Assembly (NCBI GenBank): GCA_021203515.1
Contig: JAJQAY010000118.1
Coordinates: forward strand, 1-51,662
Origin: Bacteroides sp.
GTDB lineage: Bacteria; Bacteroidota; Bacteroidia; Bacteroidales; Bacteroidaceae
Length of the DNA stretch: 51,662 nucleotides
Direction: 5' to 3'
Of the stretch, positions 1 through 12,929 are shown one piece after another. Positions within the stretch are counted from its first letter, which is position 1. Each line of letters opens with the position of its first letter. Position numbers and translations under genes: made by a program. The notes under the pieces are model-generated. The model ran no database searches, was not told the DNA's origin, and worked only from the letters and a program-made list of their open reading frames with translations.

Positions 1-69
1 CCCCACGCACACCCAAACGGGACAAAACGAATAAACAAGAATCGTAAAACCCATAAAAACTCAGAAATT

Positions 70-802
70 ATGGCTACCAAAATGCAAGACTTCGTAGGAA
101 GCAAACTCACCAACCCCTCCTTCGCCCAAATGGCCGAAGAAGTGTACAGTCAAATCCTCATCACCACCGCCGAGAAACTCAAGCTCGACACCCTCACCCC
201 CTCTACGCCGACGCCATCGAGCGCCTCAAACGCCTCATCCTGCGTCAGACCGGCTACGCCGAAACCGAGCAGGCTCAGCGCGCCGACCAGAACCGCGACG
301 CCCTATGGCGCTCCATCTACTACGCCATCTACTACCTGCGCTTCCTCAGCCCCGACCACTCGCTCTACGCCTCGGTGCAAATCCTCCTCACCCTCATCTC
401 CCCTACAAGGGCCTCGACACCGACGAGTACACCAAGGAGACCAGCGAGATAGACGGCTTCCTCTCCGCCGCCCAGGAGAAGTCCGCCCTGGACGCGCTGA
501 AGAAACTGGGCCTGCAGCCCCTGCTCGAAGCGCTGAGCGACGCGAACGACACCTTCAAGTCCGCCATCACCACCCGCACCGGCACCTCCGCCACCCGCGC
601 CGCCGAAACGGGCACGGAGAGCACCGACAGCGCCCGTCGCGCCGTGGTGGAGCTGCACCACCAGATTGTGGCGCGCGTCAACGCCGTGGCCGAGCTGGAA
701 GGCACGGCGGAGGTCACCGCGTTCATCAATCAGGCCAATGCAATTGCGGAACATTATGAGACGGTGATGAGGAATCAGGGGAAACGGCAGGGAGAGAAGT
801 AA
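70..802 (+). pseudogene. DUF6261-like helical protein, two frameshifts
   Basis: No known function. The restored protein is about 240 residues, mostly helical and rich in Ala, Glu and Thr, with no signal peptide or membrane segment. It starts MATKMQDF and ends with a charged tail (GKRQGEK). It resembles the Bacteroides-restricted DUF6261 proteins; this rests on overall architecture and is tentative. The frame is broken twice at C runs. Near 199 the reading passes from LDTL into YADAIERLKRL in another frame. Near 400 it passes from LTLIS into YKGLDTDEY in a third. Each shift is one base, so the gene is either a recent pseudogene or carries homopolymer errors. The ATG at 70 follows an A-rich leader. 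GC content is higher than in the downstream polysaccharide locus, so it is probably unrelated to it. Confidence 0.55.
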
Positions 803-820
803 AGAATAAGCCCTAAACTT

Positions 821-870
821 GTCGAAGGATCTCCCCCCCCCTTATGATTTAAGAGAAGAGATCCTTCGAC
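821..870. repeat. 13-bp inverted repeat hairpin with C9 loop run
   Basis: GTCGAAGGATCTC at 821-833 pairs perfectly with GAGATCCTTCGAC at 858-870. The loop is 24 bases and begins with a run of nine C. It lies between the convergent ends of the first gene and the PL15-like gene, so it may act as a terminator or be a dispersed REP-like element. No T-tract follows on either strand. Confidence 0.6.
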
Positions 871-947
871 TATGCTCAGCAGGATGAAAAGCATTTGCTG
901 CTTCTGTCAGATATCCAGTTTCGGTAAAGAGTCGACCAACTTCCTTT

Positions 948-3514
948 CTACTTTTTTTTGCCGTCGACATTATTCACTACCGTTGTAGCGCCTCTATTCG
1001 AGTCATAATTAAAGTCCAATGATACATGCTGCCCTTCATTTTTTATGCGCAAGAAAGCCTTGTCCTCGCCTGTCAGATTGCATTCAATGATCCAGCCGTC
1101 CACCGTAACACGGTTCCCATCACGCTCCACGGTGAAGTCCGGGCGGTTGTCTCCATGAACATCAATCACATTCAGGAAACACGCCGTATTGGCCGGAGTT
1201 GTCGTTGCCGTAAAATGATAATGGTTTCCCAATTGCTTACCCAAGCGGTTCTTCCAATCTATAGCAGCTACAAAGAAGGTGTCGGTTTGGGTATAGGTCA
1301 TCTTTTGCGAAGAGAACAAATGCGCTACAGACACTCCGCCCGCATTATTTCTGCCCAAGACACGCAAACCGTCAGCCTCCTCGCTCACTTCCATAGGCAA
1401 TTCAACCGTATGTAGCAGATAATTCCATTCTACCGGTTCTTTGCCTTGCAGTTCGTCATAAACGACGAACAGGCCCGAACGTCCTAACTGCACAATATGC
1501 CTGCGAAAAAAGTCCAGTCTATTTTTGTCCCATCCATTCTCCGGAGTAAACCGAATGCCGGACAATCGCCCGCGCTCCAGCCACAACGAAGACACAACCT
1601 CCCCGTAAGCATTGGAGGCGTCACCTACCACATAGGAAATTTCTTCGCCTTCATAGTAACGGGGTATCCATCCGTATCCTTCCGTTCCAATCTTCTGCCC
1701 CATACCATTCACCAGAATAGAGTTGTGGGCACGCGTGTTCCGATAAGCATACATGCAATGGTCGTCCGTAAATCCGGTGCGGTGTCCGCTACTGTAAAAT
1801 ATAGCCTTGCCGCCGTAGAACGTATTGAACGCATTTTGATTGGCCAAAGCATGAGAGGTAGAACCATACGGGCTGCTTCGGAAAGAAAGCATCGCGTTCT
1901 TATCATAATGGCCGATGTCCGTATTCATCAAAGCCGTACCGGTTTCGTGGAAGACTTTACATTCGGGCAAATCGGACAGATGCACAATATAGACAGGGCG
2001 CTCCTTCTTAGTAGTGCAACGATACCAGGTCAAATCCGACGGCTTGGTTTCGAAAGCCTTCAAAAAGATATCGGGGTCTTTCTGCATGATTTCGTGCACA
2101 TAAGCCGTTGCCCACGGATTATCACATTCGCGCGACAAGGCATCGGCATAGCCCACGCGACCACCGTTGGGTGTTCGCTGGTTTTCGTGTGAATTACCGT
2201 GTCCGCCCGATTTGGAGAAAGGCGGCTGCTGGTAAATGACGTACAGCGCATTATTATTATACCAGGGGTCTGCAAAGAAATCGAAACCTGATATGCGGGA
2301 AAAGAATACCGGAACTTCTATCAAAGTTCGTATGTTGACATGGAAATAAGCGTCTCCATTGTGCCAGGCACCGTCTTTGTTCAGACCAGGGAAGCGGGAA
2401 ATCCATTCATTATAACAATAATCCGCCCACACGGATGCTTCGGGTATCTCGCCCACAGTGGCAAACGCCGCCATTGTCAAGATGCGGAAGGTCATCTGCC
2501 ACACATGATTATCGGCGATACGGTTCTCCAGATGATTGACATATTCATGGTAAAATTTACCTCCGATAGCACGTATGTTATCCAGCAACAACTGCTTTTC
2601 TCCGGAAGTCAGCAGATTGTAGAAACCGTCGTAAGCCGATGTACTCATTGACAGCAAAGTGGACAGGTTAAAGTCCCCTGCAAAGTATTTGCTATTCTGC
2701 CAAGAAAGGATTTCACTCAAACGTTTGATGCCTTCCTTATAGTATTTCGTATCCTTTGTCAGCAGATAAGCCCGCACCAATGCTTCTACATTCACCTCTT
2801 CCCGGTCCACGACCTTACGGCTTTCACGGATTAAGACCGACTCGCGTTGCACCACATTCGTCAGGGCAACCACGTTAGTCGTATCTATCTCCTCTCGCAA
2901 ATGCTTCAGAGGATGAGAAAGGCAACGGTCCGCTTTAATCATATATCCTTGCGCTTCCGGATTATTCCGGTTTCGCTTTATAATATTATCCCAATCGTCA
3001 GCATCCAACAAGACACGGAGATGCCGGATGGAATATCCTGCCAGTACTTCCGCCAAAGCTGGCGGATTGAAGACCGGAGTATCCTTATCAATATAAAAAT
3101 GATATACGGAAGACCATTCCTCCGCCCCTTCGGGAGTGACATATGCATGCTGCCAATACCACTTCCCTGCCGCAAGGCTTTGGAAAGGATTGAAAAATGC
3201 CCATGCACGTTCTCCGGTCAGAACATCTCTCTTGAAATTCTTATCCTGCGAAATGCGAATGCGGTACAACACTTCCGGCTTTCGGTCTACATGACCGGGC
3301 ACTCCGTCCAACACCGCTCCCAAATGCGGGAATTTATCCGGCCACATGAAACGCGGAGGATTTACCACAGCGTGTTCACCGTCGAGGGGAGAAGGCGTTG
3401 CACGAACTTCATGCATCAAAGTCTCCCCTGCAACCTTTATCACCGCCGGTTGTTCGGCGCTGCCACATGCCATTAAAACGCATGAGGCAGCTAACAAAAA
3501 CAATGTTTCCTCAT
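948..3514 (-). CDS. PL15-like heparinase II/III family lyase, lipoprotein
   Basis: Predicted secreted polysaccharide lyase cleaving uronate-containing oligosaccharides by beta-elimination. The N-terminal part (about residues 30-450) is a DUF4962-type region with an alpha/alpha barrel; the rest is a heparinase II/III beta-sandwich. Candidate catalytic positions are Asn332-His333 in IADNHVWQM, Tyr386 in GDAYFHVN and the HGNSHE motif near 435-440 (numbered from the TTG at 3503). At about 855 residues it fits the PL15 subgroup found in Bacteroides heparan sulfate loci. The open frame begins at TTG 3503. One extra T in the T5 run (3496-3500) would join it to ATG 3514 and give a proper lipoprotein signal (MRKHCFLLAASCVLMAC). 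I therefore place the start at 3514, 14 bp after the sulfatase. It is the last gene of the SusC operon. Confidence 0.8.
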
Positions 3515-3527
3515 ATCTGCTGCGGAG

Positions 3528-5144
<1,617 letters not shown>

Positions 5145-5150
5145 AAGTTC

Positions 5151-7147
5151 CTATAAGTGATACATTAACTGACGCTTCTTTCCATTGACTGATATTTCTA
5201 CCTTCACACCATTCTCATCATATCCCTTGTTCAGGAATTTAGCCTTGAAAACTGGAGCTGAAGCAGCATCTTTGACCGGATAGACAATTGTTATGTAGCG
5301 TACTGCTTCCGGAAAGTTATTCTCTACATCGAACGAAACGGCAGTACGAGGTACACGCTGACGATAAGCAATGGAGCGCCAACCTTCTTTTTCCTTCAAA
5401 GAAATTTTCTTTTCGGCAAAGTACTGCAACTTAACGTTACTTTCTCCCTTGAAAGAAGAGGTCAGGATGTTCTGCTTCTTATCAATGTTCACTGTGCCTT
5501 CGCACAAGTTATAATTCAGGTTTACAGCACCTTTTGCATCCCCTACCGCCTCATCTACAATCACAAAATAAGACTGATCCACGAAGAAAACAGAACGTCT
5601 GTGCTTTAATCCTTTATAGTGAGGATTTTCTGTTACCAGAATTTGTTCATCGCCATCCGGCTTCCACAATTTCGTTACAGACTGCGTTGTTTCTAAATTC
5701 CTGCCATCCAACGTCAAGGTATTATGTACATTGTCTGACGAAACCAATTACGCAGTTTCATAACTTCTGCATCACCCGCATATACATAAGAACCACTATC
5801 GGGAAACAGATTGCGACCATTGAACCAAAGTTCAAACGTTCCGTTATCGGGTTGGCAGTGCCATTCACCTTTAGGACCGGCTTTTACCACCATCACCGTT
5901 GCATCCTGCTTCCATTCGTTTCTGAAAGTAAAGAAGCCGGAAGCTAAGGCACCATGAGAAAGATTGGGTAAAGGCGAACCTTCGCGACCTTCTGTCGCAT
6001 AGTAGCGTATCCAGTCACAATCCGGGAAAATCAGAAGCCATTCCTGATAGTTGCGGATTTCAGCGGGGCGGTCTCCTAACTTTGCATCGCTGAAACAAGG
6101 GTTGCTATAATCGGGGAAACAAATGTTTGAGTAGAACTCAATCATATTCTTCACCGTATTCACATATTCTTCAGGGAGCTCTTTGCGAAAACCATTGGCA
6201 TCTGCCATGCGCAGTGCCTTACAGAATATATTAATAGCCGCCAAATGATAATGAGGATCCAGTTCATACTGACCACCGTCGGCATATACCTGCTTCTTTA
6301 TTTCACGGTTCAGAATACTGATGCCGCTTTCTCTCCATGCAGTGGCATCCTTAAATTCGGGAAAGAAAGCACCGGCGTACACCATTCGTTGTGCTTCGAA
6401 CAGCAAGTGATTACCTTGGTCGGAATAGTTGCCCAGGATATGTACGGCATGACGATGGTAGTTTACCAAAAACTCCGTAAGAAATTCGGGGGTAAAAGCC
6501 GGTGAACTGATAAACAAAAGAAATTGGCACGTCTGATCCTGCAAACGGTTACTGACTTCCAATGGGCGCCATGCAAAGCGTACATTCTCCGCATTTCCTT
6601 TTACTTCACCGGCGCTGACAAGTTCGTATTCTTCTTTTTCGACCTGAGTCAACGGGTTCTTTTTAATCCAGTCTACATACTGATATGTCCATTCTTTAGC
6701 ATATTTCTCGTCACTTGAGAGGCGGTAGGCTTTTCCCATCGGCGTAAACCATTTGTGCCGATGCAGTTGCCAACGCAATTCATTATCCTGAACCGGCCAG
6801 TATTGCCAATTAATATCCTTACCATAATTATAGGAAGGCTGATACCCTTTGTGTACAAAGAAAGTATGCTCCAGAGCATCGTCAGCCCATCTTTGTTCCT
6901 CTTTAGAAATCTTGAGATGTTTCAAATCAATATCCGGATGTACAACTCCCGTACGATTTCGATAATAATCCAACAAAGCCTGGGTGGCTTCGTCCCACTC
7001 CTGCTCGGCATATGCCGCTTTGACCTTCTCCAATCCCAGATAATCCAGGTTCATCAAATCAAGCGCCTCTTTTCTTAAATCTTGCGCTTCTGCAACTACA
7101 GCTACAGACAGGAGCAGAATACTTAAAAAATATTTCAAAGTCTTCAT
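5151..7147 (-). pseudogene. PL12 heparinase III-like lyase, one frameshift
   Basis: Periplasmic heparan sulfate lyase of the heparinase III type. A cleavable signal (MKTLKYFLSILLLSVAVVAEAQ) is followed by an alpha/alpha toroid and a C-terminal beta-sandwich, about 665 residues when restored, the family's usual length. The catalytic set known for PL12 is visible: Asn246 in SDQGNHLLF, Tyr300-His301 in DPHYHLAA and His430 in GEWHCQPDNGTF. The frame breaks near 5729. The text reads RNWFRQTM and then runs into a stop, while VHNTLTLDG continues in another frame; one extra G would restore it. All catalytic residues precede the break, but about 190 C-terminal residues of the sandwich would be lost. 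The closest relative I recognise is BT4657 of B. thetaiotaomicron, by recollection of family features. Confidence 0.85.
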
Positions 7148-7182
7148 GATATAGAAGTTTAAGATTAAATCTTATAATAATA

Positions 7183-7226
7183 TTGAAAGATGTTCCATGC
7201 AAAAGTAATCATGAAACATCTTTCAA
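7183..7226. promoter_or_regulatory. Intercistronic hairpin between susD and PL12 gene
   Basis: The 17-base arms 7183-7199 and 7210-7226 match at 16 positions, with a 10-base loop. It lies in the 100-bp gap between the SusD stop and the PL12 start and has no T-tract. It therefore looks more like an mRNA processing or stability element, or an attenuator setting SusC/D above enzyme expression, than a full terminator. Confidence 0.5.
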
Positions 7227-7247
7227 AAAAGTAATAAGTTTCCTAAT

Positions 7248-8937
7248 TTAGTTATATTGCGGATTGTTCTTACCTTCCAATATCGGATTACTCTGCAACT
7301 CAGACAACGGAATAGGGAACAGTTCATGTTTGCCGGATACAAAGTTCTTGTAAGCCGGATAAGGCTGATTAGTAACCTTATTTACCGATGTAGTATTACC
7401 CATCAATTCCAAAGCCTCTTTCAAAATACCCAACGCAGAAGGTCGTACTTACGTTGTCCTTCGAAAGCCAACTCGAAAGCACGTTCCCAATAAAGGGCTG
7501 TACGGAATTTACCTTTATCGTCACCATCGGAAATAAAGGACAGATCCAGGACTTTCGGAGCTTTCATCAAAGATGCATAGTTAGCGGATGTAATAGGAGT
7601 TGCCTCGGCATGCGTACGTACACTATTAAGCAAAGTCCAAGCCGTACCTGTCTGTTCCAATTCATTATATGCCTCGGCAGCCATCAATACAACATCGGCA
7701 TAACGCAATACACAGTAATTTACATCGGTGTTATTAGGATCTTTGTAACCTATCGGCATCCATTCCCTACGCCATTTGCCCGGATACCAGTCCTTACCGT
7801 TTTTATTTTCAGCCTTCACATGGCTATAAGTGTCAGCATCCCACTTGTATTGATAGGTACAAACCATTACATCTCTACGCTTATCCTGAGCTTCAAAAAA
7901 GTCTTTCCATTCGGGTGCTACACGGAAGAAAGCATTGGCACGTCCCATATAAGCACCGGTCTCAGTAGGCTTAATACCCGGTGCAGCCACCAACGGATCA
8001 TTATAAGTAGCCCATGTACCACCACCTGCAGCACCACCGTCAGGGGTGAAGAATGCGATTTCCCACAAACCTTCCACTGTATTCAGAGTTCCTTTAGAGA
8101 AATCCTTGAACAGTTCTTCATAACCCTCTTTATAGAAGTTATGATACTTCTTAGCCTCAAAAGCTTTCCACTCTTCAATTACCGCTTCAAAATATTCTTT
8201 ACGCTTTGCATCATCAGGACGTGTCAATTTACCGTCCATTTGCAAACTATATCCGGCACGTTGCAAGTAAACACGCATCAACATGGCACGAGCCGAACCT
8301 TGCGTCGGCCTTTCAGGAGAAGCAGAACCATCGGCCCACTCCAGATTATTTTTTTTGCAAATGTCAAGTCCTTGATAATCTCATCATAAATTAATTCACG
8401 GCTTACGCGACCCTGAAAAGCATCATCACGTCCGGATGTATAAGTAGTCTTGTAAGGTACATCTCCCCAATACTTCACAAGGTCGAATGACAGAAATGCA
8501 CGCAGGAAACGAGCTTCGGCCACCATCGCAATCAGTTTCTTATTGTCTTTATAACCGGCCATATTCTCAATGCCATGTATTGCATAGCTGGCACGGTCAA
8601 TACCCTGATATTTCAGTTCCCACAGAGACTCAACCCAGGTATTCGTATTCTTCACCATGTAATGAGCTATATCACGACGGGTATTATCCGTTCCCGTACC
8701 ATTAATATAATAAGTATCATCCGAAGCGGGCATTGCCATTTCATCTTGCCCATAGTGTGCCGGTTTAGCAAAACAATTATAGATACCATAGATTGCCATC
8801 TGTGCATTTCCTTCGGAAGTAAAAAAGTCTTCTTCTTTATATGAAGAGTCCGGCTTTTCGGTCAATAGGTCTTCACAGGAAGTAAAGCCCAAGATAGACA
8901 GAGCACACAGTAAATATATTAATCTGTATTTTTTCAT
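7248..8937 (-). pseudogene. SusD-like glycan-binding lipoprotein, two frameshifts
   Basis: Surface lipoprotein that caps the SusC channel and binds oligosaccharide. The signal ends in LGFTSC. The SusD fold is recognisable from EDLLTEKPDSSY, the helical RFLRAFLSFDLVKYWGDVP segment, the YCVLRYADVVLMAAEAYNE segment and the C-terminal WERAFELAFEGQRKYDLLRW motif. The restored length is about 562 residues. Two one-base losses break it. In the T8 run at 8349-8356 one more base would give AKKNNLEWADGS. Near 7436 a GGGG seems to have become GGG, where RWGILKEAL would continue. It starts 24 bp after SusC, the normal arrangement. Either shift alone would abolish function. Confidence 0.9.
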
Positions 8938-8961
8938 TGTTATATAATTTAAAGTTGTAAT

Positions 8962-11900
8962 TTAGAATGCCAAGTTAATACCGAACACATAAGAGTGGCT
9001 GCGCGGATAAGCACCGAAGTCAACACCCGGAGTCAGACTGTTACCCATTGTAGAAACTTCAGGATCGAAACCGCTATATTTGGTCCATGTCCAAAGATTA
9101 TTTGCCGTAGCATATAAACGCAAGGTACTGATACCGGCTTTTGCCAACCATTTGCGCGGGAAAGTATATCCCAATGTAATATTGCTCAACTTCAGATAAG
9201 AACCGTCTTCTACAGCCCAAGAGTGAATGTATGTATCACCAACCTCCATATCGTAATAAGCAGCAATAGATTTACCAGCATTCAATGCAGCCAACTCAGT
9301 AGGATCAGTAACTATCTGCCCTTGCGAATTAATAGTCATCCAACGCTTATCGCTACTACAATCAGCCAAAACATTCTTATTGGTAAGCGCAGTCTTGGTA
9401 TTCGCCAGCTTAGTAGCATTGAACACATCGTTACCATAGCTATAAGTGAAGAATATACTCAAATCAAAATTCTTATAGTTGAATGTATTATTGATACCCC
9501 CATAGAACTTCGGATTAGCATTACCAATTACAGTTTTATCTTCTTCCGTAATAAGCGGAGTACCATCTGCATCCACCTTGCCATCACCATCCAGGTTAGC
9601 AAATTTCCACATACCCGGCTTTACATTGGCACGAGAACCACTATAAGGGATACCTTTCTTCAACAAATAAGTCTTAGTAGCCTAATCATAATCGAAATCA
9701 CTTACCTGATACAATCCTTGAGTGACATAGCCGTACATCTGTCCGAGAGATTGACCGACAGCCACAATGTGAGTATTCTGATTATATCCGAAGCTGGCTT
9801 CCCACAACTGAACCGACTCGCCGGTCAATTCCTTTACCGTATTCTTATTGTGTGAGAAGGTTACATTCGTATTCCATGTGAAATCTTTATTCTGAATGTT
9901 TACGGAGTTTATGGTCAAATCGACACCCACATTCTCAGTGCCACCGGCATTCACAACCATGCTCTTATGACCGGATGAGTAAGGTAATTTGGCATTCAGC
10001 AACAAGTTGCTACTCCGGTTGATATAAAATTCAGGAGAAATCGTTAAGCGTTGGTCAAAGAAACCCAGGTCGAGTCCAACATTGAATGTTCTGTTCGCTT
10101 CCCATTTCAAGTTAGGATTAGGTATCTGACTGAAAGCATAACCCGGAACCGAGCTATCACCATTAGGAGCCGTCACGGAAGAGAGGATCGCCAAGCTGTT
10201 GTAGCTACCGATACGGTTGTTACCAGCCATACCGTAACCTATACGGAACTTCAAGTCGGAGAATATCTCCAGCTTCTTAATAAACTCTTCTTCACCTATA
10301 CGCCAAGCGGCTGATACGGCCGGAAAGTAACCCCATTTATTGTTCTTACCGAACTTGGAAGAGCCATCGGCGCGGAAAGAAGCAACAAATAAATACTTGT
10401 CCGCATAATTATAATTCACACGACCGAAGAATGAAAGAAGTTTATCATCATAGTTCTGGCTGGATTGCTGAATACCGGGAGTACCGAGAGAAAGGTCGCT
10501 TAATCCGATTTCATCATTCGGGAAGTTGGTAGCCGAAGCCTTCAACATACGAGTCCAACGATTTACATATTCTTGTCCGCCCATCACCGTAAAGTTATGC
10601 TTGCCTGTTTCGAAGTCATAGCTCAACACATTGGAAATTTGGAAACTACCGCCTTCAGTATTCTGAATACTACCATTGATACTTGAACGCTTAGCAGTCA
10701 TAGACTTAGCACCGTAGAAGATTTCATTACGACGGGTATAGTAGTTCATGCCGGTACTGTTGCGGAAGTTTAATCCCTTAATGATTTTATAGTTAAATCC
10801 TCCATTAGCCTGGAATGTACGATACTCTTTATTGTTTGTTTCCTGAGAAGCAGATAATATAGGGTTCTGCATCACATTTCCCGAGTCATCAGACAAAACA
10901 GGGTCCTCATCCAGGTCTACCAACATACGGTCGTCGCCTGTTATACCGATAGTATGACGATATTGCAGAATGTGCTGCATTTTATTGAAGCGGTCGCCTC
11001 CTTCGGAAGTTCCCATACCATACACCTTTCTTTGGTCGAAAGAGATGCGGGCATTGATAGAAAGTCGTTCGGAAGTATCATGATTCAAACTCATGGTAAT
11101 ATTGTGTTTGTTGTTCCCACTATATACCATAGCACCTTCGTCTTTAAAGTAAGAGTAAGCAGCATTGTACTTCAGTTTGTCGGTACCACCAGCTACGGCA
11201 ATACGATAATTCTGTGAAAGCGCCGTCCGTCCCAATGCTTCATCCTGCCAGTTGATACCGGCCCGGTTTCCATAATTAGCAGCAATATCGCTAAACTGTC
11301 CATAACGTTGTTCAAATTTATCTTTATCTTTGCCTTCCCAGTCTGATGAACTTCCCAATGTCCGTTCATAATCCAATAGCACAAATTCTTGCGGAGAGAG
11401 TACATCCAGTTTACGGGCTATTTTCTTAAAACCAATGTAGCTATCGAAAGAAACCGTCATCTTTTGTCCTTTCTTAGCACCACTCTTCGTTGTGATTACC
11501 ATAACACCATTAGCACCACGAGCACCATAGATTGCAGTAGAAGAAGCATCCTTCAAGATATCGATAGTTTCAATCTCCGCGGGGTCCAGACTGCTCATGC
11601 CGTCTTCACTGGGAAAACCATCTATAATATATAGAGGTTCGTTACTTTGCGTGATAGAGATACCGCCACGCACATGGATAGAAATAGATGCGCCCGGAGC
11701 GCCTTCACTTTGTGATACCTGAACACCGGCAACGCGACCGGCCAATGCTTGTGTAATATCCGAAGTCGGAACCTTCAAAAGTTCATCGCTCTTAACAGAT
11801 ACAACCGAACCGGTCAAGTCCTTGCGCTTTGCAGTACCGTAGCCGATAACAACCACTTCATCCAGAACCTCGGCATCAACCTCCAATGTTACATTAATAG

Positions 11901-12178
11901 TCTTCTGACCATTGACCTTCACTTCTTGCGTCTTCATTCCCACATATGAAAATACCAATACATCCTTAGATGCATCATTTACTTTCAAGGAATAGGTACC
12001 ATTTACATCAGTAACTGTTCCGACGCCGGCAGCACCTTTAATAGTGACACTACCTCCAATCACTTCATATCCGTCGCTATCGACAACCTTACCGGTAACT
12101 GTCTGGCTTTGTGCATATGCTGCCACACTAACGAAAGCGAGGATAAACATTAAAAAACAACTCTTTTAATTTGTACAT
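8962..12178 (-). pseudogene. SusC-like TonB-dependent transporter, in-frame TAG and start frameshift
   Basis: Outer-membrane importer that works with SusD and TonB energy. The order is signal peptide, carboxypeptidase-regulatory-like domain (VTGKVVDSDGYEVIGG), plug (VVIGYGTAKRKDLTGSV through GGISITQSNEPLYIIDGFP) and beta-barrel ending in GINLAF. The restored length is about 1070 residues. The ATG at 12150 gives a signal lacking a basic N-region. Removing one base from the A6 run (12152-12157, plus strand) joins it to ATG 12178 and gives MYKLKELFLMFILAFVSVAAYA. At 9682-9684 a TAG interrupts the frame between VSDFDYD and ATKTYLLKKG. The frame is unchanged across it, so this is a nonsense codon, not an indel. 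Truncation there would remove about 240 barrel residues and destroy the pore. Confidence 0.92.
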
Positions 12179-12225
12179 AATAAATAAATCTAAGGTTTAA
12201 CTTTAGGGATAATTTTTTCTGGAGG

Positions 12226-12233
12226 CAAACATA
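12226..12233 (-). promoter_or_regulatory. Promoter -7 box of the susC operon
   Basis: The minus strand reads TATGTTTG, a match to the Bacteroides -7 consensus TAnnTTTG. Transcription would start about 40 bases before the susC ATG at 12178. No clear TTTG -33 element is seen, consistent with a promoter that needs an activator. Confidence 0.6.
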
Positions 12234-12250
12234 CGACAAGTGCTAAAAAA

Positions 12251-12292
12251 AAGTGTAAAAGTATTGTTTTTTATCCTCTCACTTTTACACTT
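12251..12292. promoter_or_regulatory. 12-bp perfect inverted repeat upstream of susC promoter
   Basis: AAGTGTAAAAGT (12251-12262) and ACTTTTACACTT (12281-12292) are perfect inverse copies 18 bp apart. They lie just upstream of the susC -7 box, where the AraC-type output domain of the hybrid regulator would be expected to bind. Binding is inferred from position only. Confidence 0.45.
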
Positions 12293-12331
12293 CGCTCGTG
12301 CCACTATTGTCTACACCATGATATTTTTGTA

Positions 12332-12365
12332 GAAAAACAGCCCCTCACTATACTACAGAGAGGGG
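12332..12365 (-). terminator. Rho-independent terminator after the cupin gene
   Basis: On the minus strand CCCCTC and GAGGGG form a stem with a 13-base loop, followed within two bases by TTTTT. It lies about 80 bp past the cupin stop and separates the cupin transcript from the susC operon. Confidence 0.65.
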
Positions 12366-12443
12366 TGCCATTCATTAAATAAAGAAGAGGATATGCTTAA
12401 TTAATATTAAATCCGAAGGAGTTGCAACATACAAATACAGGCA

Positions 12444-12908
12444 TTACTTCAAAAAATCGGCTCGCATCGGAGAAAAACAGTCAATCAGTATACCCGGTTC
12501 CAAACAAATACAGCCGTGCAAGACATCAGGTTCAATATAAATGCCGTCGCCGGCCGCTACTATTTTCTTTTCTCCTCCCACTGTAAACTCGAATTTACCG
12601 CTGGCTACATAGGTTGTCTGGGTGTGGTAATGAGTGTGAGGAGTCCCTATCGCTCCTTTTTCAAACTTCACTTTTACCAGCATCACCTGTCCGTCATAGC
12701 CCATTATTTGCCTCGTTACACCTTCGCCTGCGGGTTTCCACTCCTTATTCTTTTCATAAATGAAAGTCTCGCTCCTTGTTTTCTTTACGGGGTCATTAGG
12801 AGTTCCATTATTCGCAAGCTGCACGGCATATAAATTGGTCGCCATAAAAAGTGATACTCCACACATGCATACACACTTTTTCCATACATTCATTTTCATA
12901 ATCATCAT
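12444..12908 (-). CDS. Secreted KdgF-like cupin, unsaturated uronate processing
   Basis: Single-domain cupin of 154 residues with a signal peptide (KKCVCMCGVSLFMATNLYA), so periplasmic. The metal site is visible as PHTHYHTQTTYVASGKFEF and PDVLHG. The C-terminal LIDCFSPMRADFL is the hallmark ending of KdgF-type cupins, which linearise 4,5-unsaturated uronates released after polysaccharide lyase action. Beside two lyases this makes good sense: it would feed 4-deoxy-5-keto sugars to uronate catabolism. KdgF proteins are usually cytoplasmic, so a secreted one is less common. The first Met (12908) or Met 12899 could start translation. It follows the epimerase by 21 bp and is probably co-transcribed with it. 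The frame is intact. Confidence 0.75.
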   Translation of the reverse strand: MMIMKMNVWKKCVCMCGVSLFMATNLYAVQLANNGTPNDPVKKTRSETFIYEKNKEWKPAGEGVTRQIMGYDGQVMLVKVKFEKGAIGTPHTHYHTQTTYVASGKFEFTVGGEKKIVAAGDGIYIEPDVLHGCICLEPGILIDCFSPMRADFLK

Positions 12909-12929
12909 TTTTAAAGAGTTTAATTTGTA

